Assembly: GCA_024349245.1 (NCBI GenBank)
Contig: JALDNG010000004.1
Coordinates: 7,809,501 to 7,873,500, forward strand
Direction of reading: 5' to 3'
DNA length: 64,000 bases
Source of the DNA: Neodontobutis hainanensis
Taxonomy: Eukaryota > Chordata > Actinopteri > Gobiiformes > Odontobutidae
Shown: piece after piece, positions 1-12,100 of the stretch
Numbering within the stretch: position 1 is the first letter of the stretch
Layout: each line of letters begins with the position of its first letter
Notes under the pieces: model-generated
What the model was told of the DNA's origin: nothing
The model's database searches: none
The model's input: the letters and a program-made list of their open reading frames with translations, nothing else
Made by a program: the position numbers and the translations under genes

Positions 1-78
1 ATCATAAGCACCCCAGCAGACGAGAGCTGGCTGCAGGAGAGGAGAAGATGATGTTGGTGGCACGGACACACTCTTGTG

Positions 79-640
79 TTTCTCTCTTCCTGTCTGTGCA
101 GAGGTGGGGTTGACTGGTTTGGAGACACAGTTCAGATTGGCATTGTGAAGTTCCTGCTAAGACCTTTAGGGGGTGCAGTCATTCCACCTTGAAAGCTGAC
201 AAGCCCCCCTCTGGTTTGTCATAACTGTCAAATGCATATCTTTCTTGGTTGATTGTTTTCATTGTGAGAAGGGCTAAGGCTGTGGTAACTTTGACAGATT
301 TTCTGAATAAGAAATGCGACAGGATATGAGAATTTATGTGACAGGTATACACGGTTGATTTGATATCAATGTGGAGCTGTATTAGCAGGTCACAGCCTGT
401 TTTGGAACCAAATTAATGATGGTACTTATTAACTTGACAACATCACACACTATTTTGCTGCTTCAGAAAAGATAGACATTGTCTTTATTGCCGCTCCTGA
501 ACAAGCAGCTGACATCCAAAACCCGGAAAACAAGTGTATCATTAGCTCTCTTTGAAGCTATTAGACACTTTTATGTCTAATATGATTTGGTATTAGAACC
601 AGTATAAAAGTGGATTCCAAATAAAACATTTCCCCTTTTC
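79..640 (+). other. possible terminal exon of an off-window gene
   Basis: A strong pyrimidine tract and TGTGCAG (79-102) precede an open stretch of 31 codons. It reads GVDWFGDTVQIGIVKFLLRP and then LGGAVIPP, ending TGA at 193-195. An AATAAA occurs near 620. I do not recognise the peptide. The splice-site quality is good but 31 open codons are weak evidence; chance is quite possible. Confidence 0.15.
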
Positions 641-3350
641 TGTCGTTCATCTTACATAACTTGTTTAAATATCAAAATATCAAACCCTAATTTGGTCATT
701 GCCAAAAATAAACACATGGGCCCCGGCGCTCACTACTGTCTTTAAACATCTGCTAATCTGCTCTCAGTAGCTTTCCCAGCCTGAGGCATGCAACCCAACG
801 TGTGTGGAGATTTGTGATGAATGCCTAATTATCTGATTATATATGTTTATTCTAATTCATTTCTCTGGAGGACTGGGAGCGCTGCAGAGAAACCAGGCAC
901 CACATGCACCAGCTATTTAAGAGGCGAGAGGAATTCCCCCTCTCCACTTACTGTTCTTCAGTTATTCATTTAACATCCGCTCACCCATTCACAATTTGTC
1001 ATTATAGTCAAAATACATGTATCTGTTTCAATCTATCCACAAATTTCAGTTTGTGTTTGAGCCTTTAATGACACAGATTATAACAGCTCAAGATGCCTCC
1101 TAATGCAGGAAGTAAGTGATACAACTCTTATAGTTATTTACATAAACTGTATTTTTTATAGAAAGGTTCCATTGTGTGCTGTTTAAAGTGTACTATACTT
1201 GTATGTGCATGTATATGTTTTTTTTATATACAGTTAATTTTATTTAAATTAAAATTTGTTTAATTTATACATTATGTAAAAGTTTTTAGTAAAAAAAATA
1301 AAAACAAAATTCTAATAACCCCAATGACAATAATATCATTTCTCTGAGGTGAAATCTATATTTTTGTGAAGTCAAACAAGCATAGCAAAAAGCCATAGTG
1401 ATTTTGATAAACCATTTAGTAAGTGTGGATCAATCCTTTTATAATTTCAAAGGTGTCTTTTTATGTATTTAGCTTTCGCAAAAAATTTAATAAAAAATAA
1501 GTAAAAAGTGTGGTGTGGCTTTTAAAAATATGTGCCTCCACTGAATATGCAGCGTTCTTATCCCGCACTTTTGAAAAGGACGTGCTTTAATAGGTTTCAA
1601 CTACTATTGCCTTTGATCAATTTAAAAGAGGAGCAAAAAGAGCTCTGTAGCTAATGCTGATCCCCATGGCTTTCTTCACAGTCTGCACTCTGCCGCTCTC
1701 CACACTCTAACCAGGCCATTCTCCTGCACTGAAGCGGTGTCTCCCACACACATATAACCCCACCAACCGTGAGGCTACAAATAGCTAACCAAGGTGACTC
1801 TATCGATCTCCACACAAACAGCAATAGAGAAACACAACAAGAGAGTGGCTCACGGAGAGGGAAAAGAAGTATCTAAAAACACATTTTTGCTTCTTGTTTT
1901 GTTGCTTTCACTGTATATAGTATAATGTAAATATACGTTTTGCTATAATTTGGTCAGAAAAAATGTAGAAAAGCTTTTTTTTTTGTTTGTCCAAATATAC
2001 CTTTCATTCATACAGCATTTATATTCAGTAAACAGTCCACAACCCAAACACTAAATTAAAACTGCATTTTATTTATGATTTACAATGATGTATTTTTAGA
2101 TGAATTGCTAAAGGCAGTTACTACAGCTGGTCATTAACTCCATGTGTTTACTTTATGTCTACATTTAAGTTACATCAACATAATAAAATAGGTAATATCC
2201 TCATGACTAAAGGACAATCTGGGTCTACATTATACACAAGACAGAGAAAAATACAAGACATAATGGTCATCTTAGAGTAAATCAATAGTAACCTGCTCCT
2301 CCCTCGACATACTTAATTTTAGGTCAGCTCTTGATTCTTCAGACATGTAAATTGATTGGCAGTTGGACATTATAATATGTAAATGTAAATATAAATGTGG
2401 TTTGTATTGATTGGATGATATTTTCAATAGCACCAAAGCTAAAAATATTTTTATTTTCTTTTATGATACACAAATAAGAAAAACATTTGAAAGAGACTTG
2501 TGTAGTATTAGATTTAATATACAGATTTTTTTTTTCACAATCCATATGCATTATATTTTGTAATCTAGAAAAATGTTATTAAATTTAATTTATTTTATCT
2601 TCACTGTAGCCAGTACACCCCTAACAAAACCTCTGATTATGTGCCAAACATAAGGTTTTACAACAAAATAGTTAAATTCTCAAAGTGTTGCCATGTCTTT
2701 GCGCTTTCTCTTCTTATGCCTAGTTCTTTAGTGGTTTGCACTGATCCCTGTGTATCTCTGTACTTGTGCTTTCTATTCTAAACTGAGATCAAACCACAGG
2801 AAGCAAGTCAGAGAGAAGACGAAAGCCATGAGAAGTGACGCGGTTGAGAGCGAGAGGAAGACAGGGGAAAAGAGAGTCTCCGGGGGACATGAATGGCTGG
2901 AATGCACAAGGCTGGGTGAATAAGCTGCACACTGCGCTGTGAGCTACTGAAGTCATTGTGTCAGGGCAGCAGGGGTCACAGTGGCACCAAAACAACATTT
3001 CATGGCAGACGACACTGGTTAAAGGCCAAGCCTTTACCCATGACCACACCTCGAGTGGCTACCAACAATACTTTTCATGGTGGTTTTTGTTTGCTTGATT
3101 TAGTAAAAAGTTTTTGTTTTCTTTGTGTAATAAAATTGGACCTGTAACTTCACTTTTTACTGATCACAGAATGGCCAATGTAAGTGGTTGTGCCTATAAG
3201 CGAACACTCTCCTGTAACTACACATTTATTATGCCCTCATTGAAACACTATGGTGACATGGCTGTCATTTTAAAATCTGTAAGTGAATTACATGTTCCTT
3301 AGCAGCAGCCATGGGGCATGACTGCGAAATTGACGATGTCTGAAAACTGC
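641..3350. other. intergenic, AT-rich
   Basis: No gene recognised. Two short balanced patches stand out. One at 815-960 has TAATTATC and CTATTTAAG. The other at 1640-1860 has CTACAAATAGCTAA, which resembles a MEF2 site. The rest is AT-rich with A and T runs. Open frames at 2789-3147 lie on both strands in overlapping positions and look like chance. Confidence 0.5.
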
Positions 3351-3800
3351 AGCTACAGTTTCCATTGCTTCCTATTCACTTATCAATTCCCTTTAATAGT
3401 GAGCTAGCAGGATGATAGCATAATTAGGCAGCTAACATCTCTTTTAGGAGTCTATTGAGCATTCTAATTAGCGGCAGATTAATGGGCAGTGAAGGCTTAG
3501 CTTCACACTCCCAACACCAGTGACCCACTGTTACCTTCAGCTGTGCACCGCCAGGGGCAACGCAGGAGAGGGGGCTGCAGTCAGCGACTGGACAGGCGAT
3601 GACTGACTGACTGTGGGGCTTTTTGGGGGCATGTGCATCAAGAAGCGAGGTTAGGTCAAGGATTTTGTGTGTGTGTTCTGTAGAGAGTGTACCTCCAGGT
3701 CCTTTGGAGCCATTGTGACGCACTGAAAGTCTGGCCCTAGGGGTGCCCAAGCACTAATTCTAATTATCACCAGATTACAGAGATAATGGGAGACCCTGCT
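3351..3800. promoter_or_regulatory. candidate enhancer block, TAATTA cluster
   Basis: Non-repetitive, balanced-composition block. Contains TAATTA at 3421-3426, 3465-3470 and 3761-3766, plus GATTAATGG near 3478 and GATTA at 3773. Three perfect homeodomain cores in about 350 bases with many near-matches is typical of conserved non-coding elements near developmental genes. The 108-codon frame on the minus strand is not protein-like. Confidence 0.4.
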
Positions 3801-5800
3801 GTCAAGAATCCAACACCTCACTCTCAGACTCTTTCTCCCTCATATGGCCATTTTACAGCCCAGCAGTCACTACCATCGCCTGGTAAATGTTAGTGTGTTC
3901 GGAGGGAGAATGAGCTGCAGAGAGAGAGTATTAGCGAAGGTGAACGGCTGTGGAGATTGAAAGAGGACCAGAATTGACAGGAGGGTGAATGCGAGTGAAA
4001 AGGAGTTAAGTAAAGTGTTAGAAGGAGATAGAGAATGGTTTAGTGATAAAGAGAGACTCCAAGGTAAGAGTGATGGGTAAGTGTGAAGACAGAGCCATCT
4101 CTACTCCAACTTACTGTATCTATATCTATCACCATAGTTAATGTGTTACATGGTTCATATTAGGATACCTTTGACAAGTACATTTTACAATTAAAAATAA
4201 AATGCAACTGTGCCATTTTTATTAAGTTTATTTAAATGTGGGATTTTAAACTGTAATTATTGAGTACTATCAGTATTGTGCATTGGTGAGGGCACAAATG
4301 TAAGTCTGAGCCCTACTTCAGAGCATAAGGGATAAGGTCATGGAGTCTCTTCCCTATAGAGCAGCAAGTGAACTAGAGTTGGTGCCAAATGGCCTACACC
4401 ACACTGCTCTTCCAATCTGTTGGAGTTTGGCTCCAAAATGCACCTGCGGATTGTGGTGGTTTATCATTGCAAACTAGATGTCTATTATGCATAGGCTTTC
4501 AACTTTTCCTATGGGACTCTTTTTATCTATATTTTTAGTATGACTCTATTATGGATTACAGTTTGTAGCTCTTTATAAGTATAACAAATGTCACTAACTC
4601 ATTTTCTCATTTCTATTGCCAGCAACAAACAGACTACAGTGTGTGCCAAAAGTCCAGTGTGGGCCTTTCAAATAGAATTACTGAACACATAAAGTCAAAT
4701 GTCAAGAGTTGTGCACTCAGTTTAAATGAATGTTCATCACCCTGATGGATTTACTGGGCAGGGGAATCCTGTTTTTATTCTCAAATGAATCTATTCAGGA
4801 CTCTGATGGGGGCTATAAAGACTGACATATTTATCATCGGGCCAGGTGGTTTGACAAGGACAGCTACAGTGAGTTATTACATCACACGGGACGGAAGCAA
4901 CGAGAGCGAGACCTGCCTTTACTGTACATCAATGTAACACCATGCTCAACTACAAACAAACAGCACAGCTAATGGGATAATCAAATAAATCTCTTATTTT
5001 GACCAGCACAGAAAATAAAACCCCAGACTATTATCTGTGATTATTTGATATTTGTTTGATGCTATTTCCTTATTATGATGCTGACTAACAACTCAACACA
5101 CTGCACTCTCTTCTCAATAAAAAAACAACCATTAAAATTTATTAAGCACTTTTATTGCTAACCTACAACCTATCATAAATCCTCCCCATGGTTGTGAAAT
5201 AAAACTGTCTTTCATTTTTGATTTTTAAAAATCTTTAGCATCATTATTTTTCTTACAGGGCACAGTTCACTTTTCTAAATGGCCATAAATCAGCTCTCCT
5301 TAATTAACTGAGCCTTACAACAACTGCAACAAGTTGCATTTATAGGATTAAATATTGACTATCTATGCATGCTATTGAAATTCAGCCTCCATTTAACATT
5401 CAGGAAATGCACTCTATGTTAGTGTGCTGGAGCGAGCAACAGTCAAGACTGGGGCTAAATCTCATTTACATACATAAAGAGCTACTGTAACAAAAAAGCA
5501 CTATCTGAATTTTTAAAAAAATCGGTACTCAGAGCCAAATCAGCCCTTTTGTGTACATTCAACGTCCTGCCAAATTCTTGATATAGTATAAAAGGATAAT
5601 TGCTGCCAAATCACACATAACAGAAAGAAATAGAGATGGGGGAAAATTGACTTTCCCAATGTGCCCCATGCTTCAGAAGAATGGTACGTTTGTCATTTAT
5701 GTATATATTTCAAAGGCCCACTCCTGTAAAGCAATCCACTGGCATTCTTTCCCTCCTCTGTCTTGTTCTGTGGGGCTGCTGTGTTGTCTGCTGTGGCATG
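3801..5800. other. intergenic
   Basis: No gene recognised. A purine-rich GA stretch occupies about 3898-4095. The remainder is ordinary AT-rich DNA with scattered TAAT sites. Confidence 0.5.
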
Positions 5801-6010
5801 TCGAGCTTGAGCTGGGGAGTTAAATGGATTAATTACCTTTAAGGTCCTTTTGCGTCTTTTATTACACAGACAGACTCACTGGGGGCTTTTGAAATGCACA
5901 CATCCCCCACAACCTTAATGACATAATCACGTTAATTAGGTGATTTTCAAATAAAATAGCCACATAAATAGGGGTTGATTTCCATCCTTGGCCTTATCAA
6001 CTCATTTGCT
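5801..6010. promoter_or_regulatory. candidate enhancer block
   Basis: Contains the palindromic ATTAATTA (5828-5835) and TTAATTAG (5932-5939) about 100 bases apart, in non-repetitive sequence between AT-rich flanks. The TTAATTAG copy is preceded by CATAATCAC, another homeodomain-like site. Regulatory role is inferred from motif density. Confidence 0.35.
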
Positions 6011-8330
6011 GGTTCCTACTATTTACAGTGTAGGCCTATAGGCAAGACTTCCAGAGAGTCAATAAAATAATAAAATAAATAAAATAAGACAATTAGAAAG
6101 GACAGTATGAATACTTTAAAATGTAATCACTTAAAATGTTGATATAAACAAAAACTATTAAATTGTGAAATTAATGTCAAACAAATATTATTTGAGTTTT
6201 TGAGTATTTAAGAGTATTTCTGATCAGGCCTGATAAGGAAAGTCCCCATTCCCAAGCAACCGCCCCCAAATAAAGATTTTCCTTTTTCTCAAAAGCTTTG
6301 TGGTGACACGGATGAAATGCTCTCCTCATTGACTCCAAACACAGGTCTGGTGCTCACAAACACTTGGGCTTGTGTGCAGAGGTCTAATATGTGATGTGAA
6401 ACAAGACGGTGTCCTTTCATTCTGTGTGCTGTGAGCTTTAGCAAGAACAATCAACAGCTCTCCACAGCACAGAGCCATGAGGAGCAATTTCTTTCTCCTC
6501 CAAGCCACAGGAGGAGACCAAATCAGATAATTAAATGTGAGAAACAGAGTAGGAAGAGGGAGAAAAGGGGGTGGACCTTTCTGCCCGGCTACCTTCTTGA
6601 GGCTATCTGCTCAGGCGTGGAGCTAGCAAGCAAGCACGCTAGCAATGGTGGTATATAGCAAGGGCCCTGTGGCGTGGAAACGGTAACAGAGCAGACCGTG
6701 ACAAAAAGGACGGCACGGCCCCTCAATGCTCCACCTGGCAAACACAGACGGTTGTCAGGGACCGGCAAGTCAGGCATGTCCTCTTCAAGTGGCACCACGT
6801 CCATCAGAGCTCACTCTGAATGGGCCCTCTTGCTGTTTGCATAGCCTGAGTTGCAATGATATGCCTCACTCCCCTTCAAAACTCCACAGAGCGGTTTGAC
6901 TGTTGCAGCAATGAGAGAAGAACGGTAAGCTGAGGCTATTGTTGAAGACAGATAATGGCAGAGAGGGGAAAGTGTTAAAAATGATGGTGTCTCTGTTGGG
7001 GCTCTGTGTTGAGATCTGTGAACTGAATCACATCATAATAAGGAAGTGAAGCGAAGCAGGTCTCTTTTTTATTCTCCTTCAACAAGACATGACATAGAAG
7101 CCATGTTTGGTGTCCTCGTCAAATATGTCAGATGAAGTAAGCTATTGTCAAGAAACAAAAGTGCTTAAAGAAGCTACCTTTAAACCTAAACTCAAAAGAG
7201 AAGTTCAATTAAAGGGGAATGGTTCATCATTTGTAAGCAAGTATGAAAATTGCAAGAAAAGAAGATTTATTGGTGCCTGTTTTATTAATAATTTATTTAA
7301 TTTTTATTTTTATTTTTTGTGGCCTATATTTTTGAATGTTTGTTATTTTTCATTTATAACTTTAAACAAAAATGTTAAGCCAATTTGACAGGTGACATAC
7401 AAAGTCATATGACAGTTTTTGGCTTCACACTTTCTGTTTTTGGCTCTAATTCGAATTTGGAAAGTGATCGTGGGAGAACTGCCTCATTTTATATCATCAC
7501 TTGTATTATTATATGTAATAGGTTATGTTTAAATTTCATCCACATGTGTATTTGCATCTACGTTTTCTCACAAAAGCAGGCCATTTACAGCAAGCATTCT
7601 CTTTAGAACTAAATTGTTTATCAGCCAACTGATGGGGAACTTCTTTATCCATCTTTGTTTTGTGGGCATTATTATTTCAAAGGAATTGCTTTTAACTGGC
7701 AATTATTATCCTGAATCTTGTCTATTTATGTGTGTTGTGAGAGCTTGTGTTTATTTGCTCCTGGGTCTCACATGAATACAAATACCTCTGTTAAGGGCCA
7801 GTGAGAGCCAAGCTTTCTTCACTCTATTGACTGAAAATCTAGTTGTCTCATCTCTCTAAGCAGATGTCTTTCCCCAAGCATCTGTTAGTATTAGTACTGT
7901 AATTGCTGGTGATAATAAGCCCATTGATTCACTATCTAAGGAAATAGTCAATCAGGGCAGCTCATTCGTCTTACTTTTCCTGACAGTTTTCCCCTCTAGC
8001 TAAACAGACAGTGCCAGGGCCTGGGCTTTGTTGACTGGATTGAAAAAGCAGACTGTGGTGGGTTGGGAGCGGCCGCCCTGTCGACTCTGAGTGAGTGATG
8101 GGATTGGTGCAAACACACCGGTGACCCAATGGCCTTTACAGGAGGCCCAAGGTGATAGATGTGTGTGATTTGTTTGTAGACACCTAGGCCCATTCTCTCT
8201 TTATTTCTCTATCTTTTCTTCATCCATTTCTTCTTTTTATCTAACTTTACTGATGGTGTTTTCTTCCTCTATAACCCTTCTTGATTTGCTGCTATTGACT
8301 AAGATCTCTTTCATATGACCTACTCAAGAC
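6011..8330. other. intergenic with enhancer-like patches
   Basis: No gene recognised. A simple AATAAA-type AT run sits at 6060-6090. A GC-richer patch at about 6500-6830 and a balanced stretch at about 7640-7980 (with GCAATTATTATCC and GTAATTGCTGGTGATAATAA) look like further regulatory candidates. Open frames of 60-93 codons here show no family signature. Confidence 0.4.
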
Positions 8331-9010
8331 ACAATGGGGTTTAGTTTGTTGAACATGATGATGAGATCATTACATGGGGCTGATTTCTTCTACTGTTTGG
8401 ACGGCTCTGGAATCAATAACATGCACCATCAGGGCTTATCACTTTGTAACATGCCTCTTTAATGTATATTTTCATTACCTAATTAGTTGTAATAAATTTG
8501 AAGTGATGGATGCCATAACTGAATGAATAGATTTTTTTTAGTAGTTGTAGAAATGCTTGCAAGTCGATTTAAAAACATGCAACACTGTTTAATATTTAGC
8601 TTCATCATGCATTATTTCGACCAAAGCAATGCCATTAGTTTCTCTCCATAAACCGGTAGCAATTTAAAAGGTGAGTGAATTCTAAATACCCTCCAAAAAG
8701 TGGAATGGGAGTAAAAGTAAACTGTATCCTGACTAGTTAATGATTGCCCCATTCAATGTCCAATGTGTAATCCTCTACGACTTCAGAAGCCATAATATTG
8801 TCACTAATAAATCACTGAGCGTTGGCTTAAACTAAATGTGTTCATTGGCTAGGGTCAAAGGGCAAAGACACTCATTACTCTGTACTGCCAAAGAGTCATT
8901 ATGGCCATGTCAATGATGTTACAAATGAGACTTTGTGATGAATCTTTTCCCACCACTTCAAACGTGTCCGGTAACAAGTGAATCTTACAATTAGGCATAT
9001 GTTAAAGAAT
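8331..9010. promoter_or_regulatory. candidate enhancer block with nuclear-receptor DR1 site
   Basis: Balanced, non-repetitive. Includes TAATTAG (8480-8486) and GGGTCAAAGGGCA (8852-8864), a direct repeat of two receptor half-sites with one spacer base, the form bound by HNF4, RXR and COUP-TF proteins. Also many ATTGG/CCATT-type words. Function inferred. Confidence 0.38.
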
Positions 9011-9215
9011 TTTAAAAGCTCTTTAACTGTGATGCTTTTAAATAAGCTGTTTTGTTGACAATGATAATATCGGTAGAAGAAATTCTAAAATCTCAATACA
9101 GTTACACAAACAAAATGGTACTTAAGATGCAAACTCGAGGTAATAATGGAATTTGTTTATGCTATACCAATAAAGAAATGTTGATAATACAGGTTTAAGG
9201 AAAAAACTGTAATAA

Positions 9216-9640
9216 AGATCTCTACTTCAACCTGTGAATAAACAATAACGCACACCCACACAGTTCCACGGACAAGGAAGGGATAAGAGGAGAAGGAAAT
9301 TCTTTACGGCCTGTCACAGTGTCACAAACAAGTTCACGGTGAGCGTGTCTTATTATGCACGGCATCCGAAAACTGTGGTAAATTAGCAAAACATATGGTG
9401 ACTTAATGATATCAATGAAGTGGCCATGAGGGCCGCTAGGAGCAACAAATCTGTTAGATGCGGAGTGGTGTTGCTTACCGTCTCCCACTGTTTCCCTCTG
9501 AGTGATAGAACAAGCCAACGCTTCGTCCATTAAGATCAATACGCCAGCCATTATGATAGTAAAAGCACATTTACCAGGGTTGTCAGGCTCATTATTGTAA
9601 GCAGATGGCAGCCTTTGCACTTAGAATTCTAGACAAGGGA
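9216..9640. promoter_or_regulatory. candidate conserved non-coding block
   Basis: Higher-complexity sequence with a chance 132-codon open frame on the minus strand that shows no domain, signal peptide or splice context. Long accidental frames arise when AT-rich stop codons are rarer, as in conserved non-coding elements. The unusual composition against flanking AT-rich DNA is the only evidence. Confidence 0.33.
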
Positions 9641-11475
9641 AGCAGTGTTAGACTTCAAATTAGAATCTATAATGCTAATCTATGGCCTGCTGGTGTTTCA
9701 GAGATAAAGATGCATTATACAGGAGAGAGTTACTATTGGAGTGAAGTCAGGTAATACAACAGCATATTATAAGATCCAAATTTGTGATTTACATGCAGAC
9801 CAGGAAAAAGTCTGATCTACTTTATAGAACATTTACTTTAAGAGTTGTGGGTGTTACAAGTATTTAAACCTTTTTTTATAGAGTTTCAGTGTAGATTTTC
9901 TGGGAGTTATTTTTAATTATAGTTTTTGGTTCATATTTTGTCCCTAAACTCTTTGTAGATGTTTATGTGTGACCTTTGCTTCTTTGTTAGGCTACAAGTG
10001 CCACCATTATATGCATTAGACATTAGACCCCAGAAAGTAAATAAACCAGCAATAAATTTGTTATACCCTAAAAATAAGCTTGAATATAGCACTATGGGTG
10101 TCTGCATTAATGCTGGTGTATTGAACATTGAAAATGCCTAAAGTAATTTTTGAACATGACAGTGTATTTCAGTAGGAGGTAAAATTATGTATCATTATGT
10201 TAACATAACAGTAGTCTGGCTGAATAATTCAGACTCGTTTTCTGAGACTGAATGTGAAGTTACTTTTGCAGAATATTCACTGTTAATATATTGATTCCCT
10301 TATTTTCTTAAGACACATGTGGGAGTGTCTTACTGATATTCAAGGAAGGTTCACCCCAGCACCATATTCTTACTTTCACTTGTAAGTCATGCTCTGTTCT
10401 TGTTCATCCTGTTCCTCCTCTCTCCCTCCGGACACTCCAAATAAATGGCTAAAAAGAGATCTACTTAAAGCTGTCACAGAGTGTCGGAGCCAACAGCCGG
10501 GCCATTCCGCACGACCTACTCTATGACCCCCTCTTTTCAAGGGTCACTTGTAGGCTGCCTCTGGTGGGAGTGCGGGGTAGTCATGCACTGAATGACAATG
10601 TATAAACATATATATCGCTCCCTCTCAGTTCTGCCTTTGAGTACTCCCTTTCAGTCACTGTTAAAAAGTCACTTTACGTGATGGCATGGCTCATATTTAT
10701 TTAGATGAAGTGAGACAAAAAAACACAATGGAAACAAAATTATTTATAAATGTAAAAATAGGAATAAAATACAACAGAATAGTATTTTCCATAAGTGAAG
10801 GAATCCACGATCCTTTACTTGTTCTCAGCATTCAGAAAAAAACAAACACAAAAGGAGTTACAGCCTTCCAAGGCTAATGACTCAATATGACCTAGGGTGA
10901 GCTGACACAATGTTTAAAATGCATGTTTTCTATTTTTAATACAATACCAATTTTACCCACCATTAAGCAAGACACTTTAAATCCATAATTGACACAGATA
11001 TTAGCTTATAATTACTGACTCTCTTCACACTAGAGATTTAGAAAATTCACCCAAATGTTATGGCACAAATGATAAATTATTCCTTTGCTTTGTGTTAATC
11101 ACTACAGTGGAGTCATAAGGCCTTGGCCCCAAAGCTCAGATTTAACATTAATGCCCTACCTCTCATCAATATTGATAGATGCCTTTAGTAAGCCAGGTGG
11201 GTGTGTACGTGGACTTGGATGATTGGAAGGAAGAAGCAATAAATGGCCTGGGATGAGACTACATTCTGCCAAAGCTACTTCAAAAATAAAGATAGCTTGC
11301 AGTGTTTATTCTTTTTCAAATACTCTTTTAAATACTTTTTATTTTAATGTTGCTATTTCACTGTTCTGATAATTCAAAACTTGAGCCATTAAGTGAATAT
11401 TTATCTCTCATGTGTATAAAAACCAAAGAAGATTATAAAGAGATTCTTCCAAATGGCAAAAAGGAAATGGTAAAA
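9641..11475. other. intergenic
   Basis: No gene recognised. A balanced patch at about 10420-10660 contains TGACCC and GGGTCA facing outwards (10521-10548). The rest is AT-rich. Confidence 0.5.
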
Positions 11476-12100
11476 TATTTACGCTACAGTTACAACATAT
11501 GAATGACAAAGGAGAAATATAAAAAGAGAATGGTCACAGGGAGAAAGACGCCGGTTGGCCACTAGTGAGGGGGCCTGAGTTTGACAGATGCTTTCGGTGA
11601 TGACCATCTGCCCTGAACAGCAGAGGTGCTGAACTGCAGGTTTTAAAGCTGCTCCTTCCAACAGCTCCAAATGAAGCGGAGGAGAGGACCTCTGGACAAA
11701 AGGTTGTGCTGAGAGAGGAGCGAGGGCCACGCCACCGCTGTACAACTTTAATTTATGATGGATGAGATCGGAGGAAAGGTCAGGTGGTGATAAATATGAG
11801 AGCGTTTGTCCCGGGAGGTCATCAATTATGCCGTGGCTTCTAACTTTCGATCTTGCGGGCGAAATAGATCTCTTCCTTGCAAGAAAACTATCTTTCAGAA
11901 AATTGGAGTGTATTAATCAATTTGGTGATGGGGGGTTGAGCGGGGAGAATATCAACTTAAATCTGAGCTATGATCCATATCTGAGAAGGGGACTCACGCT
12001 GTGTTTTGATGCATAACTGTGTCCTCAGACGGCATTACAAGGTGCAGGGCTGCGTCCCTTTAATCAAAACAGAGCATTACAATGATTTACACAACCTTCC
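11476..12100. promoter_or_regulatory. candidate conserved non-coding block
   Basis: Dense, non-repetitive, with CG dinucleotides rare elsewhere in the desert (TTTCGATCTTGCGGGCGAA near 11845). Open frames on both strands overlap or abut and resemble no known protein. Contains ATCAATTATG (11821) and TATTAATCAATTTGG (about 11910). Enhancer role inferred. Confidence 0.38.

Noticed and set aside
3549..3562. CTCF-like CCGCCAGGGGCAAC
   Set aside because: One base short in the core spacing, so it does not fit the motif.
9222..9620. 132-codon frame on the minus strand
   Set aside because: No domain, signal or splice context; better explained as a non-coding block with few stop codons.
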